Below are positions 22,517 through 35,998 of a stretch of DNA of 64,000 nt, piece after piece. Each line of letters starts with the position of its first letter. Within the stretch, counting starts at the first letter, position 1. The stretch is from assembly GCA_030686995.1 (NCBI GenBank), contig CM060697.1, forward strand, positions 101,340,772 to 101,404,771, given 5' to 3'. The translations under genes and the position numbers were made by a program. This stretch comes from Artemisia argyi. Its lineage: Eukaryota > Streptophyta > Magnoliopsida > Asterales > Asteraceae. The notes below the pieces were generated by a model. The model made no database searches. It was not told the DNA's origin and saw only the letters and a list, made by a program, of their open reading frames with translations.

Positions 22517-23369
22517 CCGGGGGATTGATCGTTCAGCTTAGGAATAGTGTCGCTAGGATTAGAAAACCTAAATACTAGTTCTAAAGGTGAGGGATGATTA
22601 TTTTTGTATTTTTATATTTTTTAGAAAGCAAGTAAAAATCTCGGGTTTGAAGGATTTGGGCGGAATTAGTTGCTAATCAACTAACCCAATACTAAAGATG
22701 CAATCAAAATAAAATACTAGAAATGAAAATAAACTAAATTATACTAAAATTGTGAGCAATAAGTGGAGAAAATGTGTTTACTTAGATTTCACTACTCCCT
22801 AGACATCTTTTACACGTTAATTACTTGTTATAATTGCATGGATGACGGATCGTATTCCTTAATACCATTCATGGGGTGGCACACTTAACTCCCCAATTCT
22901 ATGAGCTCTTATCTCCTCCTACACCATGCCCAGCACAACTATAGGGATTGTAAACAGTGGCTCATGCATTAAATACAACCAATAAAGACCTAGTGCGCGT
23001 CGGTTCATGTTTCTTAAGACGTTCAAGCATGTTACCAATTGGAGATCTGCCAGTTTTCTTAAGCCTAACATATAAATCATTCATCCAAGACAAGTATAAA
23101 CAAGTAATCAACACATAATTAACATCTAGGTTTCATTAGATCCAAGCAAACACAAGATAGATCTAGCCTAGCATGATGGAATTAAGACAAGAACAAGATA
23201 TAGACAACCAACACATAGACATATTGATTGAATTAAAAGAACACTTATCTTAATTACACATGAAAGGTATCAAGGGCTTGGAACCCTTGAAAAACCTGTA
23301 AAATTCGCACCAAGTTCGTACTTAGGGTTTCTCCAAAACTTCTCTCTTTTAAATGTGAAAATTAGAAAA

Positions 23370-23610
23370 CTATATATAGGAAAAGGGGTCTGACGGCGTC
23401 AAGACCAAGCTTGTGACGTCGTCACCTCCCCGCCAAAACTATTCTCGGACTGCCTTGATCTACATTTGACGCCATCAAGACTTAATCATTTCCAGGCCGT
23501 CATGACTTTTACTCTTGACGCCCTTTCTTGTGACGCCGTCAAATCTGTACTGGGTCGTCATGGAATTTTGCTCTTGACGCCGTCAGGATGTTACTCTTGA
23601 CGCCGTCACC
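23370..23610 (-). promoter_or_regulatory. U3 promoter: TGACG palindrome cluster plus TATA
   Basis: About eight TGACG or CGTCA cores lie in 220 bp, several as the palindrome TGACG(C/G)CGTCA, upstream (element sense) of CTATATATAG. TGACG is the core of bZIP/TGA-factor as-1 sites. Function is inferred. Confidence 0.55.
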
Positions 23611-24003
23611 TACTGTTCCCAGCATGGAAAATTAAGACTTTGCCGTTTTCTTCACTTTTATGCTCCAAAAACGTCCGAATTGCTTCCTTTTCCAGATTTC
23701 TCTCCCAAAGTACCTAAAATCACAAAAGGAACGATTTAGGGCAATATTTGATCAAATAAATTCGAATTCGGGCTTAAATGACCCCCTAAAAACGGATCAT
23801 TTTTCGCCTCATCACTTAGCTAGAAAAGGAAAGGCAATATATACAATTGTGAAACGTGTGTTGTGGAATAAAACAAAGAGTGAAATAAAAGAAGCTAAGC
23901 TCAGTAGAACATGGGTAAAAGGAAAAGAAAAGAATTCTCGCAAAGGAACAAGTGTCTAAGAGAAGATAATATATGGACAATGTGATTCAGGAAGCTTAGT
24001 AAG

Positions 24004-24370
24004 TGTTTACAGGTTTCTAATGATGAATTTCCAGGATCGAATTCAATATACAAGAATGACAAGAATGTGATTCTTTTATTAATAACAACATAATATCGCG
24101 GTAACATTGTTATACCAGACACACTTCTAAATGATACATTCGACTCCTATTTATAGAGTTCTAACCGGTTTCATGAACCATCGTGACTATTCGGTTTATA
24201 ACCGAATTCTGTAACTACCAACTAACTAACTAACTAACTACCTTAACCGCCATAACTACCAAGCGGTTATAAACTAACTAACGAACATAAACAGCCCTTT
24301 GGCTTTCGTTTATTATACTAAATACATACTAACTACTAATGTTTGACATCTAATGACATTAAGGAGTCAA
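24004..24370 (-). mobile_element. Probable short solo LTR
   Basis: A 367-bp insert absent from unit B (compare 46440-46460), flanked by TAGTAAG at 23997-24003 and 24371-24377. It begins TGTTTACAGG and ends GGAGTCAA. On the minus strand it has a TATA box (CTCTATAAATAGGA) near 24147-24160. No interior or second LTR is present. Confidence 0.55.
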
Positions 24371-24548
24371 TAGTAAGCAGATATTAAATAGTTAAAAAAA
24401 AGTTTGACACCTTAATGTGCAATGTGTTGAAATCTTTGCCAACTTAAAACAATTAATTATTTCTAATCTTGGTGAGTTGGTGTTTGAAAATGTTCTCTCC
24501 GGCCAAATGGTTGTGAGTTCAAGTCTCATCTGTCACACATACACGCAC

Positions 24549-24550
<2 letters not shown>

Positions 24551-24618
<68 letters not shown>
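24551..24618. repeat. AT microsatellite followed by GT run
   Basis: About 34 AT/TA units, then CTGTGTGTGTGTGTGTG to about 24637. Unit A has only a few AT units at the matching site (about 6310-6320), so the expansion is unit-specific. Confidence 0.95.
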
Positions 24619-24620
<2 letters not shown>

Positions 24621-25447
24621 GTGTGTGTGTGTGTGTGATTTATATATTAAGATAGTTACTACGCCTTTAAAAAAAGAACGTAACACTTTAGTTCAAGATT
24701 TAGATAGAAGGGGCATTCGCATATATATCCCGGCCTTCTAAAATGCAAGCCTACATATATGTCAGATTAGTTTTACATTTACGTATATATGAACAATATT
24801 ATCGACAGCATATATTGGCATACATGTTCCATTGATGGCCGTTGGGTAGAGACATATTTTTTAAGCTAATTGATATGTTATGTGGCCGAACATTATCCGT
24901 CTAACCGTCTTGTTAACAATCGGGGCTTGGTTCTCATGATTGATAGTTTCAATCCCGGCTTTCTTTAAAAACATTTCATCTAATGATTGAGGATATTTGA
25001 TAACTCTTATCAGAAAATGGTAAATGTCCATTAGCTAAGAATGAGTAATCTGAACCATATATAGATATTGAAGTCCATAAAGAAATCAAAAATTGAGCTT
25101 TGCACAACCAAGCTAGTATGCGATGATTGATTAAGCCAGCCGAAATGCATGCATGCGTTTGGGAAAATGGTTACTTGCGCTCAAAAAAGAGGTACGGGTA
25201 CGTATAAAGGCCGGTACTTTAAGCTTGTGCCAGTAGAGGTACTAGAAGAGAAAATATACTAGTCTCGAGGATGATTTCCAACAAGATAGTTGAATTCAAG
25301 ACTATATCACTCAGTCACAGTAAGACAGGATCACGCTCTGTGCAACAAAATTATGGTTTTCTCGTAACACTTAAAGTATTAGAGTCCACAATGATAATTA
25401 TACCTGCAAACAGGAAGATATGTGAAGAGTGATGGACAATGATTGTA

Positions 25448-26594
25448 GGCCAAAGATTATCTAGCCAGACGACTATTCCAACATTTATAAATACAGAGAA
25501 TCATTAACTATCCATGTGGGATGATTGATTTTTCATTTGCCTTCATTTCTTTGATCTATAATACTCTACTTGGATGAAAGAGTGTTAATTTTTAGTATTA
25601 TCATTACTATATACAAAAAGTGCATCCTTTTTCTTCAATCTTGAATTCTTAAAATTCTTGAATTATTATTTCGGTAGTGGAGGGAACGAGAGGACTTTTG
25701 GAGCAATGGAAAGATGGTACATGTGACTACAACGATTATGAAGATGATTAGTTTGATGATTGTGGTCTATCTGCGGCCCAATTAAAAGGGTGCTGCCATC
25801 CATGACATAATACTTGGATATGTTGTTTTTTTCCTTTGGTTAACCTAAAGGTTGATGTGTCTTAGTTTATGCTTTGTTTTGTTTTGGTTTTCTAGTTGTG
25901 TGTAGCTAGATGGATCATTTATGGCTTGTCATGAATGATTTAGTGGTTGTTCAAGTGCGGTACTTCAGCCACACTTTTTTTTTTTTTTTTGAACTACAGG
26001 CAATTATCATATTTAATTGTTTTTTGGAGTAATATATTTTACCAGGTTGAGACCCTTTACCCAAACACTAGATGAAATTATGGCAACTGTTAAACAATAT
26101 TAATAATTTAAGACAATTTGATCTACTATCTATACTATACTACTTATAATGCATGCATAAAGTTTTCTTAAACTTAAAGATCTAATTTGAGTAATGTGTA
26201 AACTTTATACTACCCTAGATTAAAAATGATAACAATATCATCATTAAATTAATATTCTAAATATTGTTTCGTCTTCCAACTGTTATCATTTTTCGTTTAT
26301 AACCATAAACTATTTTCTCTCAATAACTACAAATTGAACTCGTAAATGTTGCATCAAGTGTCACACCAGAACCACAAGTTCGTAAGTATAATTATTTGCC
26401 TCTATACACCATCGTTTTGTACGTGTATTCGTCTAGTATTTTCAAACATATGTACATGTAAACAAATTTGGTTTCCAGGGCACAACACGCATATAGATTA
26501 ATGGTTAAGGCAAGTGCAAATAGAAAAAAGAATCAAATAACTTGTTAAAAGTAACGTCCTCAAGGGCCTCATTTGTGTTCATGGCACAGGGGCC
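25448..26594. other. Inserted DNA of unknown origin in BAHD copy B
   Basis: Absent from unit A. No ORF with family resemblance. AT-rich, with a T run at about 25977-25990. The right part (about 26586-26602) begins CAGGGGCCC and pairs with AGACAGCCCTG near 27393-27403, so an outer hAT-like element may enclose the 776-bp insert below. Confidence 0.4.
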
Positions 26595-26602
26595 CCGAAA
26601 TC

Positions 26603-27378
26603 CAGGCCCGGATTTGAGCATGTGCAGGAAGGGCAACCGCACAGGGCCTCTTTTTCCGGGGGGCCTCAGAATTATAAAACTTCAATATAAGTGTAAAATC
26701 ATTTTTGGGGGACTTAATCTCGTTAAGAAATGATATGAGATGAACTATTAGATTCTTATAACAAGAAGAAAAAAGCTTGTGACTGCACTTTGATGGAGGA
26801 AGATGAGACACAAATTTGGGTGGAAAAGATGACCCAAAGTCGTGAAAAATGTTATATGTGGGCCCCTTATGTTCATTTGTCTTATAGATTACTTCTTTTT
26901 CTAAAAACTTAGCCCTTGCTTTTAGAATATATCATTTAGACCCTTGTTCTTACACGAAATCTGTAAAGTTAAACATAAAGCCCATATTTTACATAACGAA
27001 AGAAAAGAAACACTCTATTTTTGCTTGTAATTATAGCATGTCTTATATATTATTTTACATAAAAATATACTACAAGGCTTTTCACTCTAAAAATGTAGTA
27101 ATACTTTGGATTTTACGAATATTGTAAAATGTCTCGAGCATCGTAACATGTTCTGAAAATTCAATCGTCACACCTAAGGAAAAAATATAATTATTGTCAC
27201 ACCTTAAAAAAACTATGTTGGAAATCAAAATACAATAAACATGATGTTGTGTAATCGATATTAAAAAGCAACGCATAATGTAATCATCGTTTGCTGATTT
27301 TACTTTAATTTTCTTCTTGTTAAAGCCCCTTTTTTAGAATAATCGCACAGAGCCTCCAAATTCCACGGGACGGCCCTG
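26603..27378. mobile_element. hAT-like non-autonomous element, 776 bp
   Basis: Ends are CAGGCCCGG and ACGGCCCTG (inverse CAGGGCCGT), with related subterminal GCACAGGGCCTC and GCACAGAGCCTC blocks. The exact 8-bp target duplication CCGAAATC lies at 26595-26602 and 27379-27386. No transposase is seen. Confidence 0.8.
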
Positions 27379-27544
27379 CCGAAATCCACGAGACAGCCCT
27401 GATGCTGAGATTCAGCACTTTTCTAGAATAGTCAATGATTGATGGCCATTTTATTTTGTTACTACTTACTTATAAATAGAAGATTGGATACCATTAGCTA
27501 TATATATGTTAGATTTACACAGGCAATCTTAATTGATTATTTCA

Positions 27545-27993
27545 TAGTTGTCAGGATCTCGATCCTGATCTTACGATTTTACGATACTACAAAGCAAAAA
27601 CGATCCAGATCTTACATAGGATCTTTGAAAGGTTAAGATCTTATAGATCTCGATCCTGACCATAGGATCTTAAGATCCAATCTGATCCGATCTTACTTTT
27701 TTCGAACCAGCAAACTAAAAAACTACAAATTTATGAATAGTTTTTGTAAAATTTAAAAAACAACATATTATTCTTCTTATACATTATAATCATAATTTTA
27801 AACAACATTTCGATGAAATATTTATATAATTTTGTGTTTATAATATATAATAATTTATAAATTTGTATAATATTACAAAAGATACTAAAAAATGGCATTA
27901 TGGCAGGATCTTAAAATCCCGATCCGATCTTACGATCTCGATCTTGCAAAGATAAAATTGATCCTAAGTAGGATCCCGATCTTGAAAATCTTG
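27545..27993. mobile_element. MULE-like MITE rich in GATC motifs, 449 bp
   Basis: Flanked by the exact 10-bp duplication GATTATTTCA (27535-27544 and 27994-28003). Unit A has the empty site (GATTATTTGA, about 8090-8099). The ends hold many GATCC/GATCT words that form weak terminal inverted repeats (GTCAGGATCTCGATCCT against TTCAAGATCGGGATCCT). Confidence 0.82.
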
Positions 27994-28003
27994 GATTATT
28001 TCA

Positions 28004-28641
28004 CTGGTTGATGCGAAGAATAGATGGTTTCCTCATCACCTGGCTAGCTAATATGAAAGTGATCGATGAATCCGTTTATTTTAGCAGCTTTCCATACATT
28101 GGACTATCTTCTTCAAAAGGTCAGAGCGAAATTGTATATAAGCTATTTCAGCTATATATATCAAACCAGACACATAACATACAAATTATGAAAGATGTGC
28201 GACTGTGAAACATGTGTTGTGGAATAAAACAAAGGGTGAAAAAATAAAGCTAAGTTCACTAGAATACTGGTAAAAGGGAAAGAACCTAAGAGAGTTCTTA
28301 ATAAGCTAAAATTTTGATACCTTAATTGTTCTCATTATTATATAAAATTTTGATACCTTAATTGTTCTCACTAGTATAAACTGTAACTGATGTAACTCAA
28401 AATTTGTTAATGAGTTTCTCCTTCATTTTTATTTTTATTTTTATTGTATTTTTTTATTTTTTTTTTACAAAATGATTTTTATTTCATCAAAATAGGATTT
28501 ACATAGTGGCAGTGGTGGCGAAAAGGGTGTGCAAGTGGTGTAGTCGCACAGGGCCTCACAATCTAAGGGGCCTCACTTTGTGTACTTATGTTATATATCC
28601 GACGGCCTCTTCTTTGTAAATCCCATTAGTTAAATACAACC
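28004..28641. other. Duplicated spacer, then hAT-like fragment
   Basis: 28004-28430 is collinear with 8100-8560. From about 28505 (CAGTGGTGGCG) a GGGCCTC-rich piece begins; it continues after Copia 2 at 37952-38107, so Copia 2 landed inside an older DNA-transposon fragment. No gene. Confidence 0.6.
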
Positions 28642-28969
28642 TAATGAGACTACTACCAATTCTGTATCAGCAACTCAAGACAGTCAAGTCAAGTCTACTG
28701 GACAACACTCAGTCTCTCATGTACAAAGGTCAAGACAAGCTCCAAAGATGTTAATTCTACATGAAGCTGCTCAAGTATACTGTGACAATATGTAATCAAA
28801 TGTATCTGTAATTATAACATGTCTAGATTCAATGTAATAGCAGTTAGGCAATGTAACAGTACATAGTGGTAGAGTAGTATAAATAGTTTGTAATAACTCA
28901 TTTCAGCATAACAATTCATTTTATATCAATGCAATTTCATAATTTATCTCTCAATGTCACATTCTAATA
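28642..28969 (+). repeat. 5' LTR of Copia 2
   Basis: 328 bp with TA...TA ends instead of TG...CA. Abuts the primer binding site. Confidence 0.92.
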
Positions 28970-28981
28970 TGGTATCAGAGC
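28970..28981 (+). other. Primer binding site (initiator tRNA-Met), Copia 2
   Basis: TGGTATCAGAGC is the standard plant Copia primer site, directly after the LTR. Confidence 0.92.
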
Positions 28982-31229
28982 AAATATTCTGATCAACCAT
29001 CACCACCATAACTAACCACCATAATTCCGCCACCTCTAACAACTTTTCTCACCTATAACTAACTCAGGCCACCATAACAGAATAACAAACCACCATAACT
29101 AACCACCACCTATATTCTTTCACCATTAAAACTGATCAAATCATACAGATTTCTGATCCTTACATCATTACCAATCCAATTATCATCTCAGATCACTCTC
29201 AATTACAATAACATCATCAAGATTCATCAAAACTGATACAAACACTTCAACCATGGCATCCACAACTGACACAAACACAACTGTCAACACCACAACAGAA
29301 GGCATCACCAATGTGAATCACCCTCTGTACTTTCACCCAAAAGATCACCCATGAATGATCCTCACCTCCAAAAAGCTTACTGGTTCAGAGAATTACAGTT
29401 CTTGGCAAAGATCCATGATGATTGCTTTAAATGCTTGGAATAAGTTGAAATTGGTAAATGGTGAATTTGAAGAACCTGCTGGACATCACCAATAAGGCCT
29501 TATTGGGAAAGAGAAAATGATATGGTCATTTCTTGGGTACTTAACACTGTTTCAGAGCAAATTGGTAACAATCTCAACTTTGTTTATTCAACACATTCTT
29601 TATGGCACCTACTACATGATCACTACTCACAACTAGATGGACATAGGATTTACCAACTCACCACTGATATTGTTCACCTCAAACAAGAAAATGGTTCAAT
29701 TGAAGTCTATTATCATAAACTCAAAGGACTTTGGGATGAATTAGATGCACTAGAAGCACCATACAACTGTACTTGCAAATGTGTGTGTGAAAATGGTAAG
29801 ACAAATGGGGAGAGAGATCAGAGAAAGAGACTTATTCAATTTCTAATGGGCCTTGATGAAATACCAACATTAGGGGCCAAATTCTACTATTGCAGCCTTT
29901 GCCTATGGTAGCTAAAGCCTATAGCTGTTGAGGCAAGAGGAAAAGCAGAAAGAGGTTCCTAAGAAAACTGCAACTTATGTCCCATTTGCACTAAACAACT
30001 ATAGAAACTTCAACACTGATCCATCCAAAAGTGATACCACAAGGTCTGCAAGATCTGCTCAAACCTCATTACAAACTCAAAACAGAAGAAGCAACTTCAA
30101 GGTTGGAGTGATTTGTGGAAACTGCTTCAAGGAAGGACATACTAAAGAGGAGTGTTACAAACTTGTGGGATACCCAATTGGCCATCCACTTCACAACAAG
30201 TATCAACCACCACAGAGAAGAACCTATAACTCAAACACTCAAGCAAAAAACACACCATCAAGACATAAGACAGTCAACATGACTATGACTGATGAAACAC
30301 CTCTTGAACCAGTGACCAACCCAATGATGAACCTGCCACCTAACTATTCAGTGACTGCAAGGATGGATCAGCTGCAAAATCAACTGAATCAGGTACTTAT
30401 CATGATGCAAAACAACACAGAAGCATCTACCTCAGGCTCTTGCAACTTCATGGCAGGTAAAAGGCTTATTGTAACTTATCTTACTATGCATAAAGAGGTT
30501 TGGATAGTGGAGCAGCTGATCATATATGCATTTCCATCGCACTCATGCATAACATTATCACTAACATCACACCTATCATAATCCATCTTCCTAATGGTCA
30601 ACTATAACATGTAATACCATTGGCTCTGTCACACTTCAACACAACATCACACTACACAATGTTTTATACATCCCCACATTCACTTATAATTTAATCTCCA
30701 TAAGCAAAATTTTACAAAACACACTCAAGTCCATCACTTTCACTCACAATACATGCATTTGCCAGGGCCATGATGGACTTCAAACCCAAGGAATACTCTG
30801 TGGTGGCCTCTACATTCTCCCGACGAATTCTGTATCTTCTACACACTCTACTTCACCAACATCTACTATTCTATCCAGCACCAACAACACATCAGTGTGG
30901 CATGCAAGACTTGGACATCCATCACCCCAAGTACTCAAAAGCATCAAACAACTTTCATTTTCAGATAGTGTCAATTTAGATAACAAGTGTATCATCTGTC
31001 CTTTAGCCAAAAGTCACAGTTTACCTTTTCCATCTAATTTTTCAAATGCTACTTCCATCTTTGAACTTGTACATATGGATGTATGGGGTCCTTACCATCA
31101 TTTCACAATCAATAAATACAAAATGTTTCTTACCATTATGGATGATTTTTCCAGAGCTACCTGGATTTATTTAATTCCCAGCAAACATCATGTAGCAACC
31201 ACAATCAAGCTGATGGATCGATATACTCT

Positions 31230-31764
31230 GACCAAACTACTTTGTAGCTTGTAAGGGTTTAACAATATTGAGTAAACTCAACACTATTAATATTGAAACA
31301 CTGTTTTACCTTGTAAAGTATGCGGAATCTACTAACACAAAGCTTAAGAAGAACTTTTATATTAACCAAACTTTGAACCTGCTTTGTTACACAGATTCAC
31401 TAACAATCCCTAACTATTATCTTTGATCGACTTCTAAACGTATCTAAGACTTATAAAACTTATATCGACTAATACCTCTTAAGGCTCTTTATATAGATAA
31501 CCTTAAGTCGGTTTACAACATGTAATCCTTGAACGACAAGTCATTATCCCTAACTAATTCTAGAATATTCGTTTAATATTACACATTAATCCTTATCTAA
31601 TATTGCACATCAGTCCTTGTTTCCTTTGAATTACTTTAAGCATTCTTCAATAACAGCAGTACTTTGACTTTATTCTTCAGCAGTACTTTGACTTTATTCT
31701 TCATGCAGCAGTACTTTGACATCCAGAAGTACTTTGATATTTTATATCCCAACACAAGCACTTT
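31230..31764 (+). mobile_element. 535-bp insertion inside Copia 2 integrase
   Basis: The integrase frame breaks at this point and resumes on the far side. TACTCT flanks both sides (31224-31229, 31765-31770). The insert carries three to four copies of a CAGCAGTACTTTGACTTTATTCTT-like unit (about 31655-31735) and a TATA-like TTTATATAG near 31488. It looks like a solo LTR but lacks TG...CA ends; class uncertain. Confidence 0.65.
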
Positions 31765-33681
31765 TACTCTTACGTGCAAACACAATTCAAAACTCAAATT
31801 CAAAAAGTCAGAAGTGACAATGGGACATAATTTGTAAACTCAAATCTCACTGAATTTTTCAATGAAAAAGGAATTATCCACCAAACATCTTGCCCATACA
31901 CACCTCAACAAAATGCAAGGGTAGAGAGAAAACACAGACACCTCTTGGAAGTAGCTAGATCACTTCAATTTCAAGGCAATTTTCCTAAACATCTATGGGG
32001 TTATTGCATTCTCACAGCCACATACTTGATAAACAGACTCCTTTCAAAACTTCTACACAATAAAAGCCCATTTGAAATTCTCTATAACCATCCACCATCA
32101 CTTGATCACCTCAAAGTTATAGGCTGCAGATCCTTTGTTCACCAACACACCCATGACAAGTTCAACCAAGAGCAATACCTACTATTCTTATTGGATATCC
32201 TCAAAATCAAAAAGGTTATCTCCTTTATGATCCTACAACCCATAAAATTCACACAAGCATAGATGTCATATTTGATGAAACAATTTTTCCACTTCAGTCA
32301 CCCAACAACCCATCTGCACAACCATCCACTCCATCTCCAACACCATTTTACAACCATTTTCCTTTCTCTACCACTGATACACCTCATATCACACCTACTC
32401 AACAACCACACTCACCCATTCACACAACCAACACCTCAAACTCATCTTTACATACTCACCCAAACACTCCTTTATCAACTAATTCTCTTGCTTCATCAAC
32501 ACTAGCACCTCCAATCACCACCAATACAGTCAATCCATCATGTTCATCTTCATCAAACAACCAACCATCCAACACCACCAACAATACACCAACACCACAG
32601 GATGTTCCACTCAGAACCAATACACCACCTCCACCACCACCAAAAAGGACTTCAACCAGAACAAAACACCAACCTTCAAAACTCACTGATTATCATTGCA
32701 CTTTACCACCATCATTATCAAAATATCATCACTCAAACTTTCTTAATTATTCAAACTTGCATTCAAAATCTTTTCACTTCATCAATAGCATAGATAGATC
32801 AGTTGAACCACACACCTACTTTCAAGCCTCTAAGCATCCTAAGTAGGTTGAAGCCATAAACAAAGAACTTCATGCTCTTGAAGCCAACCACACATGGGTG
32901 TTTGTCACACTTCCAGCTGGTAAATCTGCTATTAGGTGTAAATGGGTATTCAGAATTAAGTATAATGCCAATGGAATTGTGGAAAGGTATAAAGCTACGC
33001 TTGTGGTAAAGGGGTTTCACCAAAAAGAAGGTATAGACTACAAGGAAACTTATGCCCCTGTTGCTAAGATGGTAACAGTAAGAACACTCCTTGCAATTGC
33101 AGTATCTCAAGGATGGTATATTGAGCAGTTAGACATCAACAATGCTTTCCTACATGGTGATCTCAATGAGGAAGTCTACATGACCATTCCACAAGGTTAT
33201 TCTCAATCTTTCCTGTCACACCTCGCCAAGGCGGAAACGCGAGGGTGTAACTTCATGGATATCATCACAACACCTGGTGTCTATATAGAGAACAACTACA
33301 TGCACAAAAATAGAGCAAAGTACAAACACAAAGTGTTGTAACAATACCCCAAAACAAAATAACTAAAAAAAAATCCGAAACAATACATAAGTCCAGACAT
33401 AGATGATAAACCACCTCCAATGCAACTAAGGTTTCGTCTAATCACAACCTTCTATCTTATCCTTAGAAAGCTCACCTGAAAATGATGCTTAAAACGTCAA
33501 CATAATGTTGGTGAGATTCATAGGTTTAAGACTCATACATAATAAGCAACTGATTCACTGTGATTATAAAACATTGCAGGACAAATAATTATAGTTATCA
33601 TACAAGCTACATGTATTCACAAACCAATCATTACACACAAAGGCAACCATTTGGACGGAACGTGTCCACCGATCCCATTTC

Positions 33682-33842
33682 ATCATCAATTAGGTCGCAT
33701 GCGCGAGCAACGGGATAAGCATCCCCCCAATTGAATCCACATTACAACATCCGGGCGAGAACGTGACCCCCGCTCCCAATCTTATCATCAATTAGGTTGC
33801 ATGCGCGAGCAACAGGATAAGCATCCTCCCAATTGAATCCCA
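33682..33842. repeat. 103-bp tandem repeat inside the solo LTR
   Basis: ATCATCAATTAGGT(C/T)GCATG and the following block CGCGAGCAAC(G/A)GGATAAGCAT occur at 33682 and again at 33785, a period of 103 bp, with a few substitutions. Confidence 0.85.
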
Positions 33843-34922
33843 TATAAACCACACAACATTATAGTGAGTAGGAGTTATTACTCTCCAATTGGATACTCCC
33901 CCCCCCCCCAATTGGACCACACAACATTATCATCACATCATCCAAACCACATAGCATTATCAGCATATACAACATTCATACGATAACATTATAAGTCCAA
34001 GATTTTTAAACCACACATAATCACAGTAACTCAAAACAATTAACGCAAGCATCATTCTCATCCCAAGTTTAAAACAAAGTAAAAGTGGGAGTCTGAACTC
34101 ACCTCAAACTTTGCAGCTTCCACAAACACAAATCACAAATCTATATCACACAAAATAAGTCCACGTTACACATGGCCAAGCTAAAAGCTATAACCCATGT
34201 AATACACATACGATGGATGTTTAAGGTTCATATGACCCACCATGGATCTCCTATACTCCATACTAACCACCACCAAATACTAATGCTCACTAAATCCCTT
34301 GCACTTTTAAAATCAGAAAACGCAGAATTTTAAGGTACATTCGCCCACATAAAATAATAACTTTAAAGGCTCAATAACTCACACAAAAAATTTACCATAT
34401 TCCCTTGGATGTATACAAGCTACTACCAGAAGTCCATGGTCTAAAAACACACACAAGTACCCTTCATAAAATCAAACTAAAAAACTATCCAGATTCGGAT
34501 CTGAACGCACACCAAAAATTTTCAATTAAGTTAAAATACTTTTACAACTTTTTATCGCAAATCCTTCGCGTGGGAGTCTAAATACATATGAAACTTAACT
34601 CAACCAGAAGAGCTAAGCTAAATCTCACTTTTTCATCCACATCTCACTACCAAACTTATGACCTAAATCTGTCCCGGTTTTACAGCTTTGACACCTTAAA
34701 AAAGAAAAATCAAAAGATTAACTTCCGGACCTCGAAATCGATCGTGGCTGGACTTTTTGGAAAGCTCTTCCATTAAACTTCAATTTAGACTAAAAATTCG
34801 TGATCTAACTCATCACCATCTGTTAAATACCTTCGAATCTTTGCAGCACTAATTTTCTATCCAAACCCTAACTCAATAACTAGCATGTTTTACGCTCAAT
34901 TATCTTCACCAATCATCATAAT

Positions 34923-35998
<1,076 letters not shown>

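Larger units (their letters stand above)
17579..23814 (-). mobile_element. Athila-like non-autonomous LTR element (LARD type), minus orientation
   Basis: Two LTRs of exactly 1406 bp (17579-18984 and 22409-23814) are flanked by the 5-bp duplication CTTAG (17574-17578, 23815-23819). About 13 differences separate them by eye (about 0.9%), so this is the youngest large insertion here. Orientation is minus: a primer site for tRNA-Asp adjoins the right LTR. That primer choice and the GGGAGGCAACCCAT motif near 21460-21475 (minus) suggest the Athila/Tat branch of Ty3/Gypsy. The 3.4-kb interior has no gag, protease, integrase or reverse transcriptase, so any movement must rely on a helper element. Confidence 0.9.
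22409..23814 (-). repeat. 5' LTR of Athila-like element
   Basis: 1406 bp; in element sense it starts TGATGAGG and ends GTATCA. U3 carries the TGACG cluster (about 23390-23610), followed in element sense by a TATA box CTATATATAG (near 23370-23379). U5 carries the tRNA-Asp-like stretch (22489-22516). Confidence 0.92.
6255..24485. repeat. Segmental duplication unit A
   Basis: First of two direct tandem units. Homology to unit B is visible in order at 6255-7000 (like 24486-25330), 7565-7850 (like 25390-25447 and 27404-27500), 8055-8560 (like 27500-28430), 8620-10980 (like 38430-40240), 17085-17573 (like 40255-40690) and 23820-24485 (like 40695-40905 and 46402-46583). Between these blocks lie unit-specific transposons. 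Each unit holds one BAHD pseudogene and one DUF247 gene on the minus strand. Confidence 0.9.
24830..27449 (-). pseudogene. BAHD acyltransferase pseudogene, copy B, split by insertions
   Basis: Same gene as 6477-7805. The C-side part lies at about 24830-25320 (AYQAP-like and KYPQSLDEMFLKKAGIET segments, NGHLPFSDKS region). A short piece with IVHHSSHIFLFAG lies at about 25385-25447. About 1.96 kb of foreign DNA (25448-27403) then interrupts the first exon, and the N-terminus resumes at 27404-27449 with ATG at 27449. There MAINH is followed at once by TGA because part of the N-terminus is deleted. It is clearly dead, and more decayed than copy A. Confidence 0.7.

Noticed and set aside
31650..31740. 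CRISPR-like array (CAGCAGTACTTTGAC repeats)
   Set aside because: Three to four degenerate tandem units with no unique spacers, in a plant transposon; this is a simple tandem repeat.
32263..32793. His/Leu/Thr-rich ORFs inside Copia 2, and their antisense Gly/Val-rich ORF
   Set aside because: Out-of-frame readings of the Pro/Ser/Thr-rich linker between integrase and reverse transcriptase.
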